Positions 33,986-43,762 of a stretch of 64,000 bases of DNA are shown here, piece by piece. The DNA is from Nocardioides rotundus (GTDB lineage Bacteria > Actinomycetota > Actinomycetes > Propionibacteriales > Nocardioidaceae). Each line of letters starts with the position of its first letter. Within the stretch, counting starts at the first letter, position 1. The DNA lies in the NCBI RefSeq assembly GCF_019931675.1, contig NZ_CP082922.1, positions 1,689,001 to 1,753,000 on the forward strand, in the 5' to 3' direction. The translations under genes were made by a program, and so were the position numbers. The notes beneath the pieces were generated by a model. It saw only the letters and a list, made by a program, of their open reading frames with translations. It was not told the origin of the DNA and searched no databases.

Positions 33986-36627
33986 CACCGATCGACCGCC
34001 TGATGTTCCAGGTGGAGGGCGAAGCCCATTTCGCGAGCCTGCCGACCCACCAGGCGGACCGCGTCGAGGTCGAGGCGGTCGCCACGACTCAGCACCGGAT
34101 CGTGCAGACGCGCCGCCGCGACAAGGGTCTCGGCCGTGCAGGCATAGGTGACTCCCGGCGGCAGCCCGAAGTCGACCCCCAGGTCCGCATGGCCGGGTAG
34201 TCGCACCAACCCACCAGCCACGACGGTCACGTCTGGCCGCTGCTCCGCGACGTTCGGACCCACGTTAGGCGGTTGGGACACATCGCAGACGACAGCTCCG
34301 CGGATCGGCAGGTCCGGGGTGACGGCCAGCCCGGGCGACGACGTGGCGACCACCACCAATGGTGAACGAGCCATGCTGGCCCGCAGATCGGTCTCAAGCA
34401 CGATTAACTCGCGCTGCCGGAGTTCCTCGAGCACGCGACGATCGCTCCAGCCTGCGTTCACCTCGATGACGGCACGCGCAAGATCACCGGCCTCTGGTGA
34501 CGTCCCACGCGCGCGCAGGTGTACCACCACGTCGAGGGCCAGGTTTTCCAGCCGGGTGTGGGTGCGCGCTGGATGCGCTGGGTTTCCGACCAGCACCAGG
34601 GAACCAGCCTGCTCGGCCAGCAGGAGACTCGTCGCGCGGCCGATATTTCCGGCCGCACCCACCACCGCACATCCCGTGCGACCGACGTCGCAGCGGGTCG
34701 CGCCCAGCCGAGTGAGGGCATCCACGGCCGAGGACACGGTGAAAGCGTTGCCGGTGGTCACCAGCGCACCGACATCGCCGAGCAGGTCGCCGTTGGCGGT
34801 GACGATCGAGGTGTAGGCGCCGAGCCCGACGACCTGCGCCCCGCGGTCCACCGCCTCGAGCGCCGCCTGCCGGACCAGGGAGACCGCTCGCTCCTGTGGC
34901 ATGTCCATCAACTGCGCGGCGTCGTGCGCGAGCGCGAAGACCTCTCCGAACGTCGAGTCGCCGCCCTCGACGTGGACACGACACGATCCCATCAACATGC
35001 CGGCCGGGCTCTCGGCGTTGCGGCACATGTTGAGCCGGTCGAACAGGACACGTACGTCTTCGCCTGCCATGCCCAAGGAAGGGTCGAAGGAGGCGTAGCT
35101 GGCCAAGTCTGTCGGGTGTGCCAGGAACGCCCAGCGCACCTCCTGTGGCAGTGCGGGTCCTGCGCAGGTCGTATCCGGACCACGCGTGTGCCCCACCGAT
35201 GCTCCAGCAGTCGCGCCAGGACTGCCGGCGGCAGGCACCAGGTGTCGCACGAGGGATCCGCTTCGCCCCTGAGACATCAGTCCCAAGGTGTCGTCGAGGG
35301 CGTCGAGTACCTGGTCGACCTGACTCTCAGTCACGGTCAAGGGCGGCTCGATGCGCAGCACCCGGCCGCTGAAGAAGGTCGGCGCCACCCGGACGCCGTG
35401 CTCGGCGAGCAGATAGCCGCACGCGATGCCCGCCAGCGCCTCGGCATCGGCAAGGGACCGCAGCAAGCCCTGATTCGGGAAGCGATCGGCTCGGTCGGTG
35501 AGTTCCAGACCCCACAGCAGCCCCCGCCCCCGCGCATCCTCGCAGACCCGGTCGTGCCGGCGCACCAGGTCGCCGAGGCCTTCTGCCAACTGCTCACCTC
35601 GTTGGCGCACGTGCGCGAGAAGGGCGAAGTCATCGCGCACGAGCAGATCGATACTGGCAATCCCTACCCGCGCGCACAGCGCGTTCGCGCCGAAGGTAGA
35701 GGTGTGACGCTGGTCGAACGCCTCGCTCTGCACCTGCCGGGTGAAGAGGACCGCGCCGATCGGAACGATGCCGCCCCCCAGCGCCTTGGCCACCGTGATG
35801 ACGTCGGCGCGTACGCCCTCGTGCTCGGCGGCGAACATGGCGCCGGTTCGCCCGAGCCCGGTCTGAACCTCGTCCAGAACCAGCAACGCATCGTCGTGGT
35901 CGCAGAGCTCGCGCAGTCCCGTCAGGTAGCCGGCGGGTGCCGGCACGACGCCCCCCTCGCCCTGGATCGGCTCGACCATTACCGCCGCGATGTCCGAACC
36001 CCGCTGGGCGAACAGGGCGCGCATCGCCTCGAGGTCGCCGAATGGTACGTGGACGAACCCGGCGACCGGGGCTCCGAACGGCTCCTGATAACGGCCCCTC
36101 CCGGTCAGCGAGAGCGCGCCGAGCGTCTTGCCGTGGAAACCGTTGTCCGCGGCGACGATGAGGGATCGGGTCGGGTGGTGTGCCCGGACGAGCTTGATCG
36201 CCGCCTCCACTGCCTCGGCTCCCGAGTTGCACAACCAGGCCCGCTCGATCCCGGCCGGGGAGATGTCGACCAGGCATCGCCCGAGATCACCGCCGGCCCC
36301 CAGCAGAGAGGGTTGCACCAGCGACGGCTCACCGGCGCGTTGGACGGAGGAGATCGCCTCCCAGATCTGGCCAGGGTTGTGCCCGAAGGGCAGGGCGCCG
36401 TAGGCACCGGCGAAGTCGAGGTAGCGGCGACCCTGAGCATCGAAGAGGGACGTCCCTGACCCCGACACGAACTCCACGTCGATGCTCAGTCCCCGGAGCA
36501 TTGTGCCGACGCCTGGGTTCACGAACTCATCGAACGGATGTCGCGTGCTGGTGGCCGGGCGCGTGGCCTCAAGGAGACCCCGCAGACGCTCTCGCTTGGC
36601 CTGGGCAGATTCGGCGGTCGTCGTCAT
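33985..36627 (-). CDS. Fused class III aminotransferase / acyl-ACP reductase-like enzyme
   Basis: An 880-residue two-domain protein. Residues about 1-450 are a class III PLP aminotransferase (LCNSGAEAVEAAIKLVRA, DEVQTGLGRTG, PLP lysine Lys281 in VAKALGGGIVPIGAV). Residues about 480-880 resemble cyanobacterial acyl-ACP reductase: GLGAYTSIVTANGDL, TTGNAFTVSSAVDAL, Rossmann motif AVVGAAGNIGRATS, and Cys830 in VTYACTAETLV, aligning with that family's thioester-forming Cys. By analogy with the fused TamH and PigE enzymes of tambjamine and prodigiosin pathways, it could reduce a thioester to an aldehyde and transaminate it to a primary amine. It would thus release the chain from the preceding PKS. 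Start at the ATG at 36627, overlapping the PKS stop by 4 bp. Confidence 0.85.
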   Translation of the reverse strand: MTTTAESAQAKRERLRGLLEATRPATSTRHPFDEFVNPGVGTMLRGLSIDVEFVSGSGTSLFDAQGRRYLDFAGAYGALPFGHNPGQIWEAISSVQRAGEPSLVQPSLLGAGGDLGRCLVDISPAGIERAWLCNSGAEAVEAAIKLVRAHHPTRSLIVAADNGFHGKTLGALSLTGRGRYQEPFGAPVAGFVHVPFGDLEAMRALFAQRGSDIAAVMVEPIQGEGGVVPAPAGYLTGLRELCDHDDALLVLDEVQTGLGRTGAMFAAEHEGVRADVITVAKALGGGIVPIGAVLFTRQVQSEAFDQRHTSTFGANALCARVGIASIDLLVRDDFALLAHVRQRGEQLAEGLGDLVRRHDRVCEDARGRGLLWGLELTDRADRFPNQGLLRSLADAEALAGIACGYLLAEHGVRVAPTFFSGRVLRIEPPLTVTESQVDQVLDALDDTLGLMSQGRSGSLVRHLVPAAGSPGATAGASVGHTRGPDTTCAGPALPQEVRWAFLAHPTDLASYASFDPSLGMAGEDVRVLFDRLNMCRNAESPAGMLMGSCRVHVEGGDSTFGEVFALAHDAAQLMDMPQERAVSLVRQAALEAVDRGAQVVGLGAYTSIVTANGDLLGDVGALVTTGNAFTVSSAVDALTRLGATRCDVGRTGCAVVGAAGNIGRATSLLLAEQAGSLVLVGNPAHPARTHTRLENLALDVVVHLRARGTSPEAGDLARAVIEVNAGWSDRRVLEELRQRELIVLETDLRASMARSPLVVVATSSPGLAVTPDLPIRGAVVCDVSQPPNVGPNVAEQRPDVTVVAGGLVRLPGHADLGVDFGLPPGVTYACTAETLVAAARLHDPVLSRGDRLDLDAVRLVGRQAREMGFALHLEHQAVDR

Positions 36628-39600
36628 CGGTCCCCCTCCTTGCTGAGTGCCGCGAGCAGCGCGTCTACCTCTGCATCGCTCATCTGGCTGACGTCCGTGC
36701 GCGCACCGGCCGCTCTCCCGGGGACAGCGACGGGTGGCCCGTCGGGCTTCGGGGCACCCGGTCCTGCGGGCGAGGACAACCGATCGGCCAGGTCGGCCAA
36801 CGACGCGCCGCCCAGTAGCAGGGTCATCGGCACGGCGATCGCGAACTCCCCCTCGAGCCGATTCTTGATCTCGACGAACTGCGCGGAGTCGACGTCGAGC
36901 TCGGTCGCGGGGCAGTGCACGTCGACGGAGTCCATCGAGTCGTCGACGGCCTCGGCGACCAGTTCCTGCATCCGTCGCAGGACCTCGCACGGCTCGACGG
37001 CGTCGCACCGGGGCGCCTCGGCCATCCGCGCCCCCTCCGACCCTGAGCCGGGCAACCACAACGGCGCGCCGACGAGCACGGTCGTCGGCAGGTCGGGGAT
37101 CGGGCTGCTGGGACCGATCATCTGGGACCAGTCCAGCGCGGCACCGTGCGCCCACGCCTGGGCACACGCCGCACGGCAGGCGTGGTCCAGGCCGTTGTCG
37201 GCAGCATCCGCGACCTGGAACACGCGAACGTCGCGGTCCACCTCCTCGGCGATCCGGTGCACGTGGGAGGCCAGCACCGGCTGCGGCGACACGTCGATGA
37301 AGCGAACGTTCCCCTCGGCCAGCGCAGTGCGCACAGCACGGTCGAACATCACGGGTCCGGTCAGGTTGTTCCGCCAGTGCGAGCGATCCAGACGCTCAAT
37401 GAACACCTCGCCGGTCACCGTGGAGAAGAGTGGAAGCCTGGGGCTGCGCGTCGAGGTCTCGACCTCCAGGTCGTGCCATGACCCGTGCCGCGCCAACTGG
37501 GGTGAGTGGAAGGCATAGTCGGTGTCGAGGCGGTGCGCGCGCGGACAGTCCGGGTGGGCGAGGAGTTCCTCGACTGCGGCGCGCGGTCCTGACACCACCG
37601 TCGCGTGGGGGGAGTTGATGGCGGCGACTCCGAGATCGGAGATCGTCGCCCGCTGAAGGAGATCCTCGACGTCGGCGCGGTCGGCTCGCAGCGATACCAT
37701 CGCCCCGTTCGCGGCATGAGCATGATGCCGCTCGGCGCGCGACCGGATCAGGTCCGAGGCCTGGGCCAGGCTGAGGAACCCGGCGATGTGACTGGCCACG
37801 ACCTCGCCCAAGCTGTGTCCCAGAGTTCCCGTCGCATCCAGTCCGAGGTCCAACAGGCGCCGCGCCGACGCGCTCTGGACGACACCCACCACGGCCTGAG
37901 CCACCCTGGTGTCCCGGCTCCGGGCCGGGTCCTGGCGCGCCGCGTCGATCAGCTGCGCGAACCTCGACCCGGATGACGTGGCATCCCAACGCTCGGCCTC
38001 GGCCGTCACAAGAGGGTCCTCGAGCAGCATCGTCGGCCATGAGGTGGCCTGACCGCCGAACAGGAGGACGGTGCCCCCAGCCTGGCGCTCCTGGGGCGCC
38101 GGGGCAGAGCACATCTGGCCGGGCGCGCTGACCCACGCTGAGCGGTAGCGGAAGTGCGTGCGCCGCAGGGCCAGCGTCGAGGCCAACGGAACACGTTGCT
38201 CGGGATGGGCGGCCAGATAGCCCTCCACCCCGTCCGCCAGCGCTGAAGCGCTGGCCTCGGTATGACCGCTGACCGCCACGATTACCGGCTCCGAGCATCG
38301 TCCGGATGAGGCGCCCGGACCGACCGAGTTCGACTCCTCGACCGTTGGCACAACCGGCGCCTGCGACAGGATCACGTGGGAGTTCGTGCCACCGAAACCG
38401 AAGGAGCTGACCGCCGCGTGGCGCGGCCCATCGCCGGCCCACTCGGAGCCTTGAGAGGGCACCGCGAAGCGCGTGCCCGTCAGGTCGACCTCCGGGTTGA
38501 GCTGCCCGAAGTTCGCCTGGGGAGGGATCAGCCCGTTCTCGATAGCGAGCACGGCCTTGACCAGCGACGCGATCCCCGCCGCGGACTCCAGGTGACCTAT
38601 CAGCGGCTTGACAGATCCGAGCCAGCACGCCGGGCCGTCCGCCTGGCCTCCATAGACGCCGCGCAGCGCCTCGACCTCGATCGGATCACCCAACGGCGTT
38701 CCCGTGCCGTGTGTCTCGACGTAGCAGATCTCGTCCCCGGCCAGACCGCTGGCGCTGAGCACGCGGGCGATCAACTCCCCCTGTGATGTCGGGCTGGGCG
38801 CGGTGAGCCCGTTGGTCCGGCCGTCCTGGTTCACTCCGCTGGCGTTGATCACCGCATGGATGTGGTCGCCATCCTCGAGTGCACGTGCCAACGGGCGCAG
38901 GACGACGGCAGCCACGCCCTCTCCGCGCACCATCCCCTGCGCGTCCGCGGCGAACGTGCGCGTCTGTCCGTCCGGAGCCAGCGGAAGCGCACGGCCGGTC
39001 ACCAGCGAGGAGTCGGGTGCCAGGATCAGGTTGACCCCGCCCGCGATCGCCGCGTCGCACTCGCCTGCGCGCAGGCTTTGGACCGCCAGATGCACCGCGA
39101 CCAACGACGATGAGCACGCTGTGTCCACTACCAGGCTCGGACCGCGCAGGCCGAACAGGTAGGAGACTCGATTGGCGATGATCGATCGTGCGTTTCCCGG
39201 CCCGGTAGCAGCCGTGACCGGGACATCGGCCGTGGTCAGTGCCGTCATGTAGTCCTGGTGACCCGCACCGACGAAGACGCCGAGGCTCTCGCCCTCCACG
39301 TCCGCGGGCACACGCCCCCACCGCTCGAGGCTCTGCCACGCCGCCTCAAGGAACAGGCGCTGTTGTGGGTCCATGGCCCGCGCGTCGGACTCGGAGATCC
39401 CGAAGAACGCGTGGTCGAAGTACTCCACGTCCTCGATCGTCCCGGCGTATTCGCCGCCCCCGACCTGCGGTGGCCGGCCCGCCCAGCGCCACGCCGGCAC
39501 AGGGCCGGTAACAGATGCGCCGCGCATCAGAATCCGCCAATAGTCCTCAGGGGTCCGCACACCGCCCGGAAGTCGACACGCCAGGGCGACGATCGCAATC

Positions 39601-39710
39601 GGTTCGTGCGCGGGCACGGCTGAGGTCTGTGCCAGCCTCTGGCGGAGGTCTCGAATGGTCTGTGAGGCTGCCCGCAGAGCGTCGGCGGCCTCGTGGTCCA
39701 GGTCGGGCAT
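36624..39710 (-). CDS. Type I polyketide synthase, KS-AT-ACP module
   Basis: A 1028-residue single-module PKS. A short helical N-terminus (residues 1-38, docking-like) leads to a KS with Cys199 in DTACSSSLVAVH, His in ETHGTGTPLGDP and His in KPLIGHLESAAG. The AT has Ser633 in GHSLGEVV and the specificity motif YAFHS (malonyl enzymes have HAFHS, methylmalonyl YASHS, so ambiguous). The ACP has Ser942 in ELDVDSAQF. No reductive domains are present, so the beta-keto group stays unless a trans enzyme acts. The C-terminal SDAEVDALLAALSKEGDR looks like a docking tail toward the aminotransferase-reductase. It is the last chain-extension module before reductive release. ATG at 39710 overlaps the previous PKS stop (TGATG). 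Confidence 0.93.
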   Translation of the reverse strand: MPDLDHEAADALRAASQTIRDLRQRLAQTSAVPAHEPIAIVALACRLPGGVRTPEDYWRILMRGASVTGPVPAWRWAGRPPQVGGGEYAGTIEDVEYFDHAFFGISESDARAMDPQQRLFLEAAWQSLERWGRVPADVEGESLGVFVGAGHQDYMTALTTADVPVTAATGPGNARSIIANRVSYLFGLRGPSLVVDTACSSSLVAVHLAVQSLRAGECDAAIAGGVNLILAPDSSLVTGRALPLAPDGQTRTFAADAQGMVRGEGVAAVVLRPLARALEDGDHIHAVINASGVNQDGRTNGLTAPSPTSQGELIARVLSASGLAGDEICYVETHGTGTPLGDPIEVEALRGVYGGQADGPACWLGSVKPLIGHLESAAGIASLVKAVLAIENGLIPPQANFGQLNPEVDLTGTRFAVPSQGSEWAGDGPRHAAVSSFGFGGTNSHVILSQAPVVPTVEESNSVGPGASSGRCSEPVIVAVSGHTEASASALADGVEGYLAAHPEQRVPLASTLALRRTHFRYRSAWVSAPGQMCSAPAPQERQAGGTVLLFGGQATSWPTMLLEDPLVTAEAERWDATSSGSRFAQLIDAARQDPARSRDTRVAQAVVGVVQSASARRLLDLGLDATGTLGHSLGEVVASHIAGFLSLAQASDLIRSRAERHHAHAANGAMVSLRADRADVEDLLQRATISDLGVAAINSPHATVVSGPRAAVEELLAHPDCPRAHRLDTDYAFHSPQLARHGSWHDLEVETSTRSPRLPLFSTVTGEVFIERLDRSHWRNNLTGPVMFDRAVRTALAEGNVRFIDVSPQPVLASHVHRIAEEVDRDVRVFQVADAADNGLDHACRAACAQAWAHGAALDWSQMIGPSSPIPDLPTTVLVGAPLWLPGSGSEGARMAEAPRCDAVEPCEVLRRMQELVAEAVDDSMDSVDVHCPATELDVDSAQFVEIKNRLEGEFAIAVPMTLLLGGASLADLADRLSSPAGPGAPKPDGPPVAVPGRAAGARTDVSQMSDAEVDALLAALSKEGDR

Positions 39711-42700
39711 CAGTGCTCCTCCTCCCTCGCCAGCAGCGACCGGAGCTCGGTGAGTGCGTCGGTGTCCGACGGCGGGGACGCCGATTCGGAGGCAGTGCCT
39801 TCGGCGAGAGTGTCGGTGGCGGTCGGGGACTCTCCGTCGCCAGCGATCACCGCATGGTGCGCGCCCGCGAACGCCGCCACGAACTCGCCGGGGGTGGGAT
39901 GGCGCCAGAAGGAGACCAACGGGATGCGCATCCCGAGCTCGTCCTCGAGGCGGCGGCGGACCTCGGCCGCACGGATCGAGTCCAGTCCCAGGTCCACGAA
40001 AGCGGTGGACTCCAGGCTCATAGATGCGGGCAGCGCCGGCAGGCACGCGGTGAGGGCTTCGGTGAGCGCCGCCTGTACCGAGGCATGGGAGCGTCGTTGC
40101 CGGGGCAGCTCGATGACGCCGACACCATCCGATCGGGGAGCAGCCACGTCCGGCGGCGGCACCAGGTCGAGGCCGTGCAGCGCGGCTACTGGACGTGTTC
40201 CCGCCCTCACGCTCACCCAGGAGACTTGGTCGGCTGCGGTCGCCGACCAGGCCACCTGTACGTCCGCTCCGGGTCGAAGATCTGCGGCCGCGGGGTGAAC
40301 CTCCACTAGGTCGATGCCGGTAACGGGGCCGGGTCGCACCGTTCCCTGGGTGGCGAGCTGGCGTGCGGCCAGGCCGATCGCGGCTGCGTTGACGGCCGTG
40401 TCCAGCACCCACCGGACCACGTCGCCGCCATCCGGCACGACCGCCGTGGCGTCACCCGACAGAGCCGTGACGGTGACCTGGCTGATGTCACGGGCATCGA
40501 TTCCGAGCTCAACGCCCGCGTCCGCCAGTTGGCCGAGAACGGCATCGATATCCACGATTTCGCCTGGCATCGACCCGCCCATGGGCTCGGCCTGTTCAGC
40601 GCGCACCGGGTGCCGATCCTCGCTGGTGGGCTGAGCACTCGCGAAACGCATGACAACGCGGCCACCCACGGCGACGCGGCCTGCCAGCAGGTCAACCACG
40701 GGCTGCGGTCCACCACCCAGCGTCACCGGCGCCTCCAGCCGCAGCCGACTGACGCGCGCGGTGGTCGAGGCGAATGACGACCCGTCGACGGCCGCGCTCA
40801 GCACCAGCCAAGCGCAGCCTCCCGCCGAGAGCGTGTCCTCTCCGTGGACACGGTGACCGGGCGAGACCGGCGGCACGTCGAGCGCCGGGTGCGGGGAATG
40901 ACCCAAGTTATCCCGGGGCGCGCCCAACGGCGGGTGGAACTGCAGGTTGTCGAAGGCGTACAGGGGCAACCGCCGGACGTCCTGCGCTTCGTAATTACCC
41001 GGGTGCGTCGCCGAGGGATCAAGCGGCAGCCCCGCCTCGAACAGCCGCGCGAGCATGGCGGGCAGGTGGGGCGCTTCGCGATCCCCCGTCCAGGTGGCGG
41101 TGGCCGTGGACACACCGTCGCGCATGGCATCGAGGAGGAGCGGGTGCGGCGAGACCTCGACCAGATGTGTGACGCCGTCCGAGGTCGCTCGCCCGATGGC
41201 CCTGGCGAAGTTCACACCTCGCCGCAGGTTGCGCGCCCAATAGGAGGCGTCCGGCCGTGTGTCGTCCCCCTCGCCCTCCACCGTCGAATAGCGCCGGATG
41301 GCGCCCGGCATGGGATCCAGCTCTCCCAGGTCGTCTTCCAGGAGCGTCGATGCTGCCCCCATGTAGCGGGAGTGGGATGGATAGCCCACCCGCACTCGTC
41401 GCGCCGAGAGGTCGGAGTCCAGGCTGTCGGCGAGGAGGGCATCCAATTCGGGGTCGGGTCCGGAGAGCAGGACCGAGCGCGGGCCGTTCACCACGGCTAG
41501 GTCGAGACCGGGATAGGACGTCAGCACCTCACTCGCCCGCTCTCGCGTGCACTCCAAGCTGACCATCCCACCCAGCCCGGGAGTGGTGGCCACCACGGCG
41601 TTCCTGGCCACCACCACCGCGCACCCTTCCGCGAGCGACAGTTCCCCGCTGACCACGGCCGCTGCCACCTCACCGACGCTGTGGCCAACCACGGCCAACG
41701 GCTTCACGCCCCACGAGGTCAGGAGCCGGGTCAGGGCGATCTGCACGGCGAAGATGAGTGGCTGGGCCACCGCGGCATCCTCAAGGTCGGCTTCGACGTG
41801 TCGTCGCATGAGCGAGGCGATGCCTGGACCGCCAGCACGGGTGAACCCGTCCGCGATCTCATCCACCGCTTCGACGAAGACCTGCGACCCGAGGAGCCAC
41901 TCTCGGCCCATTCCGCACCACTGCGAACCGTGGCCGGAGTAGACGAAGGCGATCCGCGCAGACCCACCCAGCGCCTCGTGAGGAACCGCGGCCCGTTCCA
42001 GTGCTTCCGCCGCCGCTGCCGGGTCAGCGGCCGCCGCCGCGACACGGAAGGGCAGATGGGACCGTGCGTGCGCGGCGGCAGCGGCATAAGAGCCCCACCG
42101 ATCCACGGGCAGAACCTGGAGAGTCCGGCGATGCTCCTGCAACGCCGCTTCCAGTGAGCGTGGGCTGGAGGCGGACACGACCACGACCTCCTGACCTACG
42201 GCGCCGACGCGCTCGGCCGGACCGGGGGTACTCTGACGATGCGACCGCGCCCCGGCCGGGGGGCCGAGGACGACGTGGGCGTTGGTCCCCCCGAAGCCGA
42301 AGGAACTGACCCCGACCGTCCCAGGTGGCAGTGGCTCCAGATCGGTGGCCACTGCGAGCCCGAGTCGGGAGAGCTCAATGCGAGGGTTCGGTTCCTCGAA
42401 TCCCGCCTGGGGATGAATCGAGCCGTGGTCGAGGACACCCAGGGCCCGGACCAACCCCACCAGCCCGGCGGCCGCTTCGGCATGGCCGATGTTGCCCTTG
42501 GCGGAGCCGACATGCAGAGGTTCGGTGCGCCCGGCTATCACAGCCGAGAGCGCCTTGGCCTCGATCGGGTCTCCCAGCGGCGTTCCGGTGCCGTGCAGTT
42601 CGACGTAGCCGAGGTCGTCGCGGTGGATTCCTGCAGCGCGGTGTGCCGCGGAGATGACGTCGGCCTGCGCGCTTCCACTCGGCGCGGTCAGTCCGTTGGT

Positions 42701-43501
42701 GCGACCGTCTTGGTTGACCGCCGACCCCATGATGGTGGCGCGACACATCCCGCCCGGGTGGTCGAGAACGCGGCCGAGGATCACGACCCCCACGCCCTCC
42801 GCGCGCACGTAGCCGTCCGCGCTGGCATCGAGCGGGCGGCAGCGACCCGAGGGCGACAACGCCGTGAGGGCGGCCGCCCCCTGCTGGGCGATCGGCGATA
42901 CCAGTGCGTTGACCCCGGCGACGATGGCTAGATCGCACTCGTCGTCACGCAAGGCCCGCCAGGCGGCGTGCAAGGCGACTAGCGAGGACGAGCAAGCCGT
43001 ATCGATGCTGAGGCTCGGCCCCCGAAGGTCCCACAGATAGGACAGCCTGTTGGCTGTGACCGCGCCGGACATCCCGGTGTTGAGGTAGGGACTGGGCAAC
43101 GATCGCCGCGCCTGGGTCAGCAGCGCATAGTCGTGCGTGGCCTGGCCGACGTAGACACCCACGCGCTGTCCGGCCAGATCGCCGGGCACGATCCCCGCGT
43201 CCTCCAGCGCGTGCCAGGCCGCCTGCGCGACCAGACGCTGTTGGACATCCATGTATTCGGCCTCGGCCGTCGAAATGCCGAAGTGCGGCGCGTCGAACGC
43301 CCACACGTCCAGCAGGAAGCCACCGCGGGTCACTCCCGGCGGCTGCTGCGCCCACGTGGTCAGCCGATCGCCGGGGATCTCTCCCAGACCGACGCCTCCC
43401 TCGGCGCTCATCCGCCAGAACTCGGCAAGGGTCTCGGCGCCTGGCAGCCGACAGGAGGCGCCGAGGACCCCGACGGCCGGATGGGATGAAAGCACGGACA
43501 C
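39710..43501 (-). CDS. Type I polyketide synthase, KS-AT-(DH)-ACP module
   Basis: A 1263-residue PKS. The KS carries Cys170 (DTACSSSLVALH), ELHGTGTPLGDP and KGNIGHAEAAAG. The AT has Ser608 in GHSVGEVA with the specificity-loop sequence YPSHS. Between AT and ACP lies a DH-like double-hotdog region (about residues 860-1120). Its first motif reads HRVHGEDTL and lacks the usual proline after HxxxG; the second site Asp may be in WVLDTAVNAAA, so dehydration is doubtful. No KR or ER is present. The ACP Ser1175 is in DLGLDSIRAAEV, followed by a Ser-rich linker and a docking-like tail. It is probably the first extension module, fed by the free ACP encoded just upstream. Start GTG at 43501. Confidence 0.92.
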   Translation of the reverse strand: MSVLSSHPAVGVLGASCRLPGAETLAEFWRMSAEGGVGLGEIPGDRLTTWAQQPPGVTRGGFLLDVWAFDAPHFGISTAEAEYMDVQQRLVAQAAWHALEDAGIVPGDLAGQRVGVYVGQATHDYALLTQARRSLPSPYLNTGMSGAVTANRLSYLWDLRGPSLSIDTACSSSLVALHAAWRALRDDECDLAIVAGVNALVSPIAQQGAAALTALSPSGRCRPLDASADGYVRAEGVGVVILGRVLDHPGGMCRATIMGSAVNQDGRTNGLTAPSGSAQADVISAAHRAAGIHRDDLGYVELHGTGTPLGDPIEAKALSAVIAGRTEPLHVGSAKGNIGHAEAAAGLVGLVRALGVLDHGSIHPQAGFEEPNPRIELSRLGLAVATDLEPLPPGTVGVSSFGFGGTNAHVVLGPPAGARSHRQSTPGPAERVGAVGQEVVVVSASSPRSLEAALQEHRRTLQVLPVDRWGSYAAAAAHARSHLPFRVAAAAADPAAAAEALERAAVPHEALGGSARIAFVYSGHGSQWCGMGREWLLGSQVFVEAVDEIADGFTRAGGPGIASLMRRHVEADLEDAAVAQPLIFAVQIALTRLLTSWGVKPLAVVGHSVGEVAAAVVSGELSLAEGCAVVVARNAVVATTPGLGGMVSLECTRERASEVLTSYPGLDLAVVNGPRSVLLSGPDPELDALLADSLDSDLSARRVRVGYPSHSRYMGAASTLLEDDLGELDPMPGAIRRYSTVEGEGDDTRPDASYWARNLRRGVNFARAIGRATSDGVTHLVEVSPHPLLLDAMRDGVSTATATWTGDREAPHLPAMLARLFEAGLPLDPSATHPGNYEAQDVRRLPLYAFDNLQFHPPLGAPRDNLGHSPHPALDVPPVSPGHRVHGEDTLSAGGCAWLVLSAAVDGSSFASTTARVSRLRLEAPVTLGGGPQPVVDLLAGRVAVGGRVVMRFASAQPTSEDRHPVRAEQAEPMGGSMPGEIVDIDAVLGQLADAGVELGIDARDISQVTVTALSGDATAVVPDGGDVVRWVLDTAVNAAAIGLAARQLATQGTVRPGPVTGIDLVEVHPAAADLRPGADVQVAWSATAADQVSWVSVRAGTRPVAALHGLDLVPPPDVAAPRSDGVGVIELPRQRRSHASVQAALTEALTACLPALPASMSLESTAFVDLGLDSIRAAEVRRRLEDELGMRIPLVSFWRHPTPGEFVAAFAGAHHAVIAGDGESPTATDTLAEGTASESASPPSDTDALTELRSLLAREEEH

Positions 43502-43507
43502 GGCTAA

Positions 43508-43762
43508 TCACTCCCTCCCGAGTCGGGCGAGCAGGTGTCGCGACAGGTCCTCGACCGTCGGATGATCGAAGAATTCCTCGGGCTCAATGACCAGGCCGAT
43601 GCGCTCGCGCAACCCTTCCGCAACGGCGACCACGCCGGTCGAGTCCAACCCCAGGTCGGTGAAGGTTCGTCGCGAATCCACGGCTGTCAGGTCATCCTCG
43701 AGCTCGGGCTTCATCAGCTCGGTGATCGCGGCGCTGATGGTCAGTTCGTCCGGTCGGTTCAT
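43508..43762 (-). CDS. Acyl carrier protein
   Basis: An 84-residue free-standing ACP. The phosphopantetheine site is Ser41 in FTDLGLDSTGVVAV, within a four-helix pattern typical of PKS-type ACPs. Its ATG overlaps the acyl-AMP ligase stop by 4 bp, so the two are coupled, and the PKS follows 6 bp downstream. The order ligase-ACP-PKS is the standard arrangement for loading a fatty acid starter onto a carrier before polyketide extension. Confidence 0.93.
   Translation of the reverse strand: MNRPDELTISAAITELMKPELEDDLTAVDSRRTFTDLGLDSTGVVAVAEGLRERIGLVIEPEEFFDHPTVEDLSRHLLARLGRE

Noticed and set aside
34519-36459. Plus-strand frame of 646 codons
   Set aside because: Antisense to the aminotransferase fusion and without recognisable motifs.
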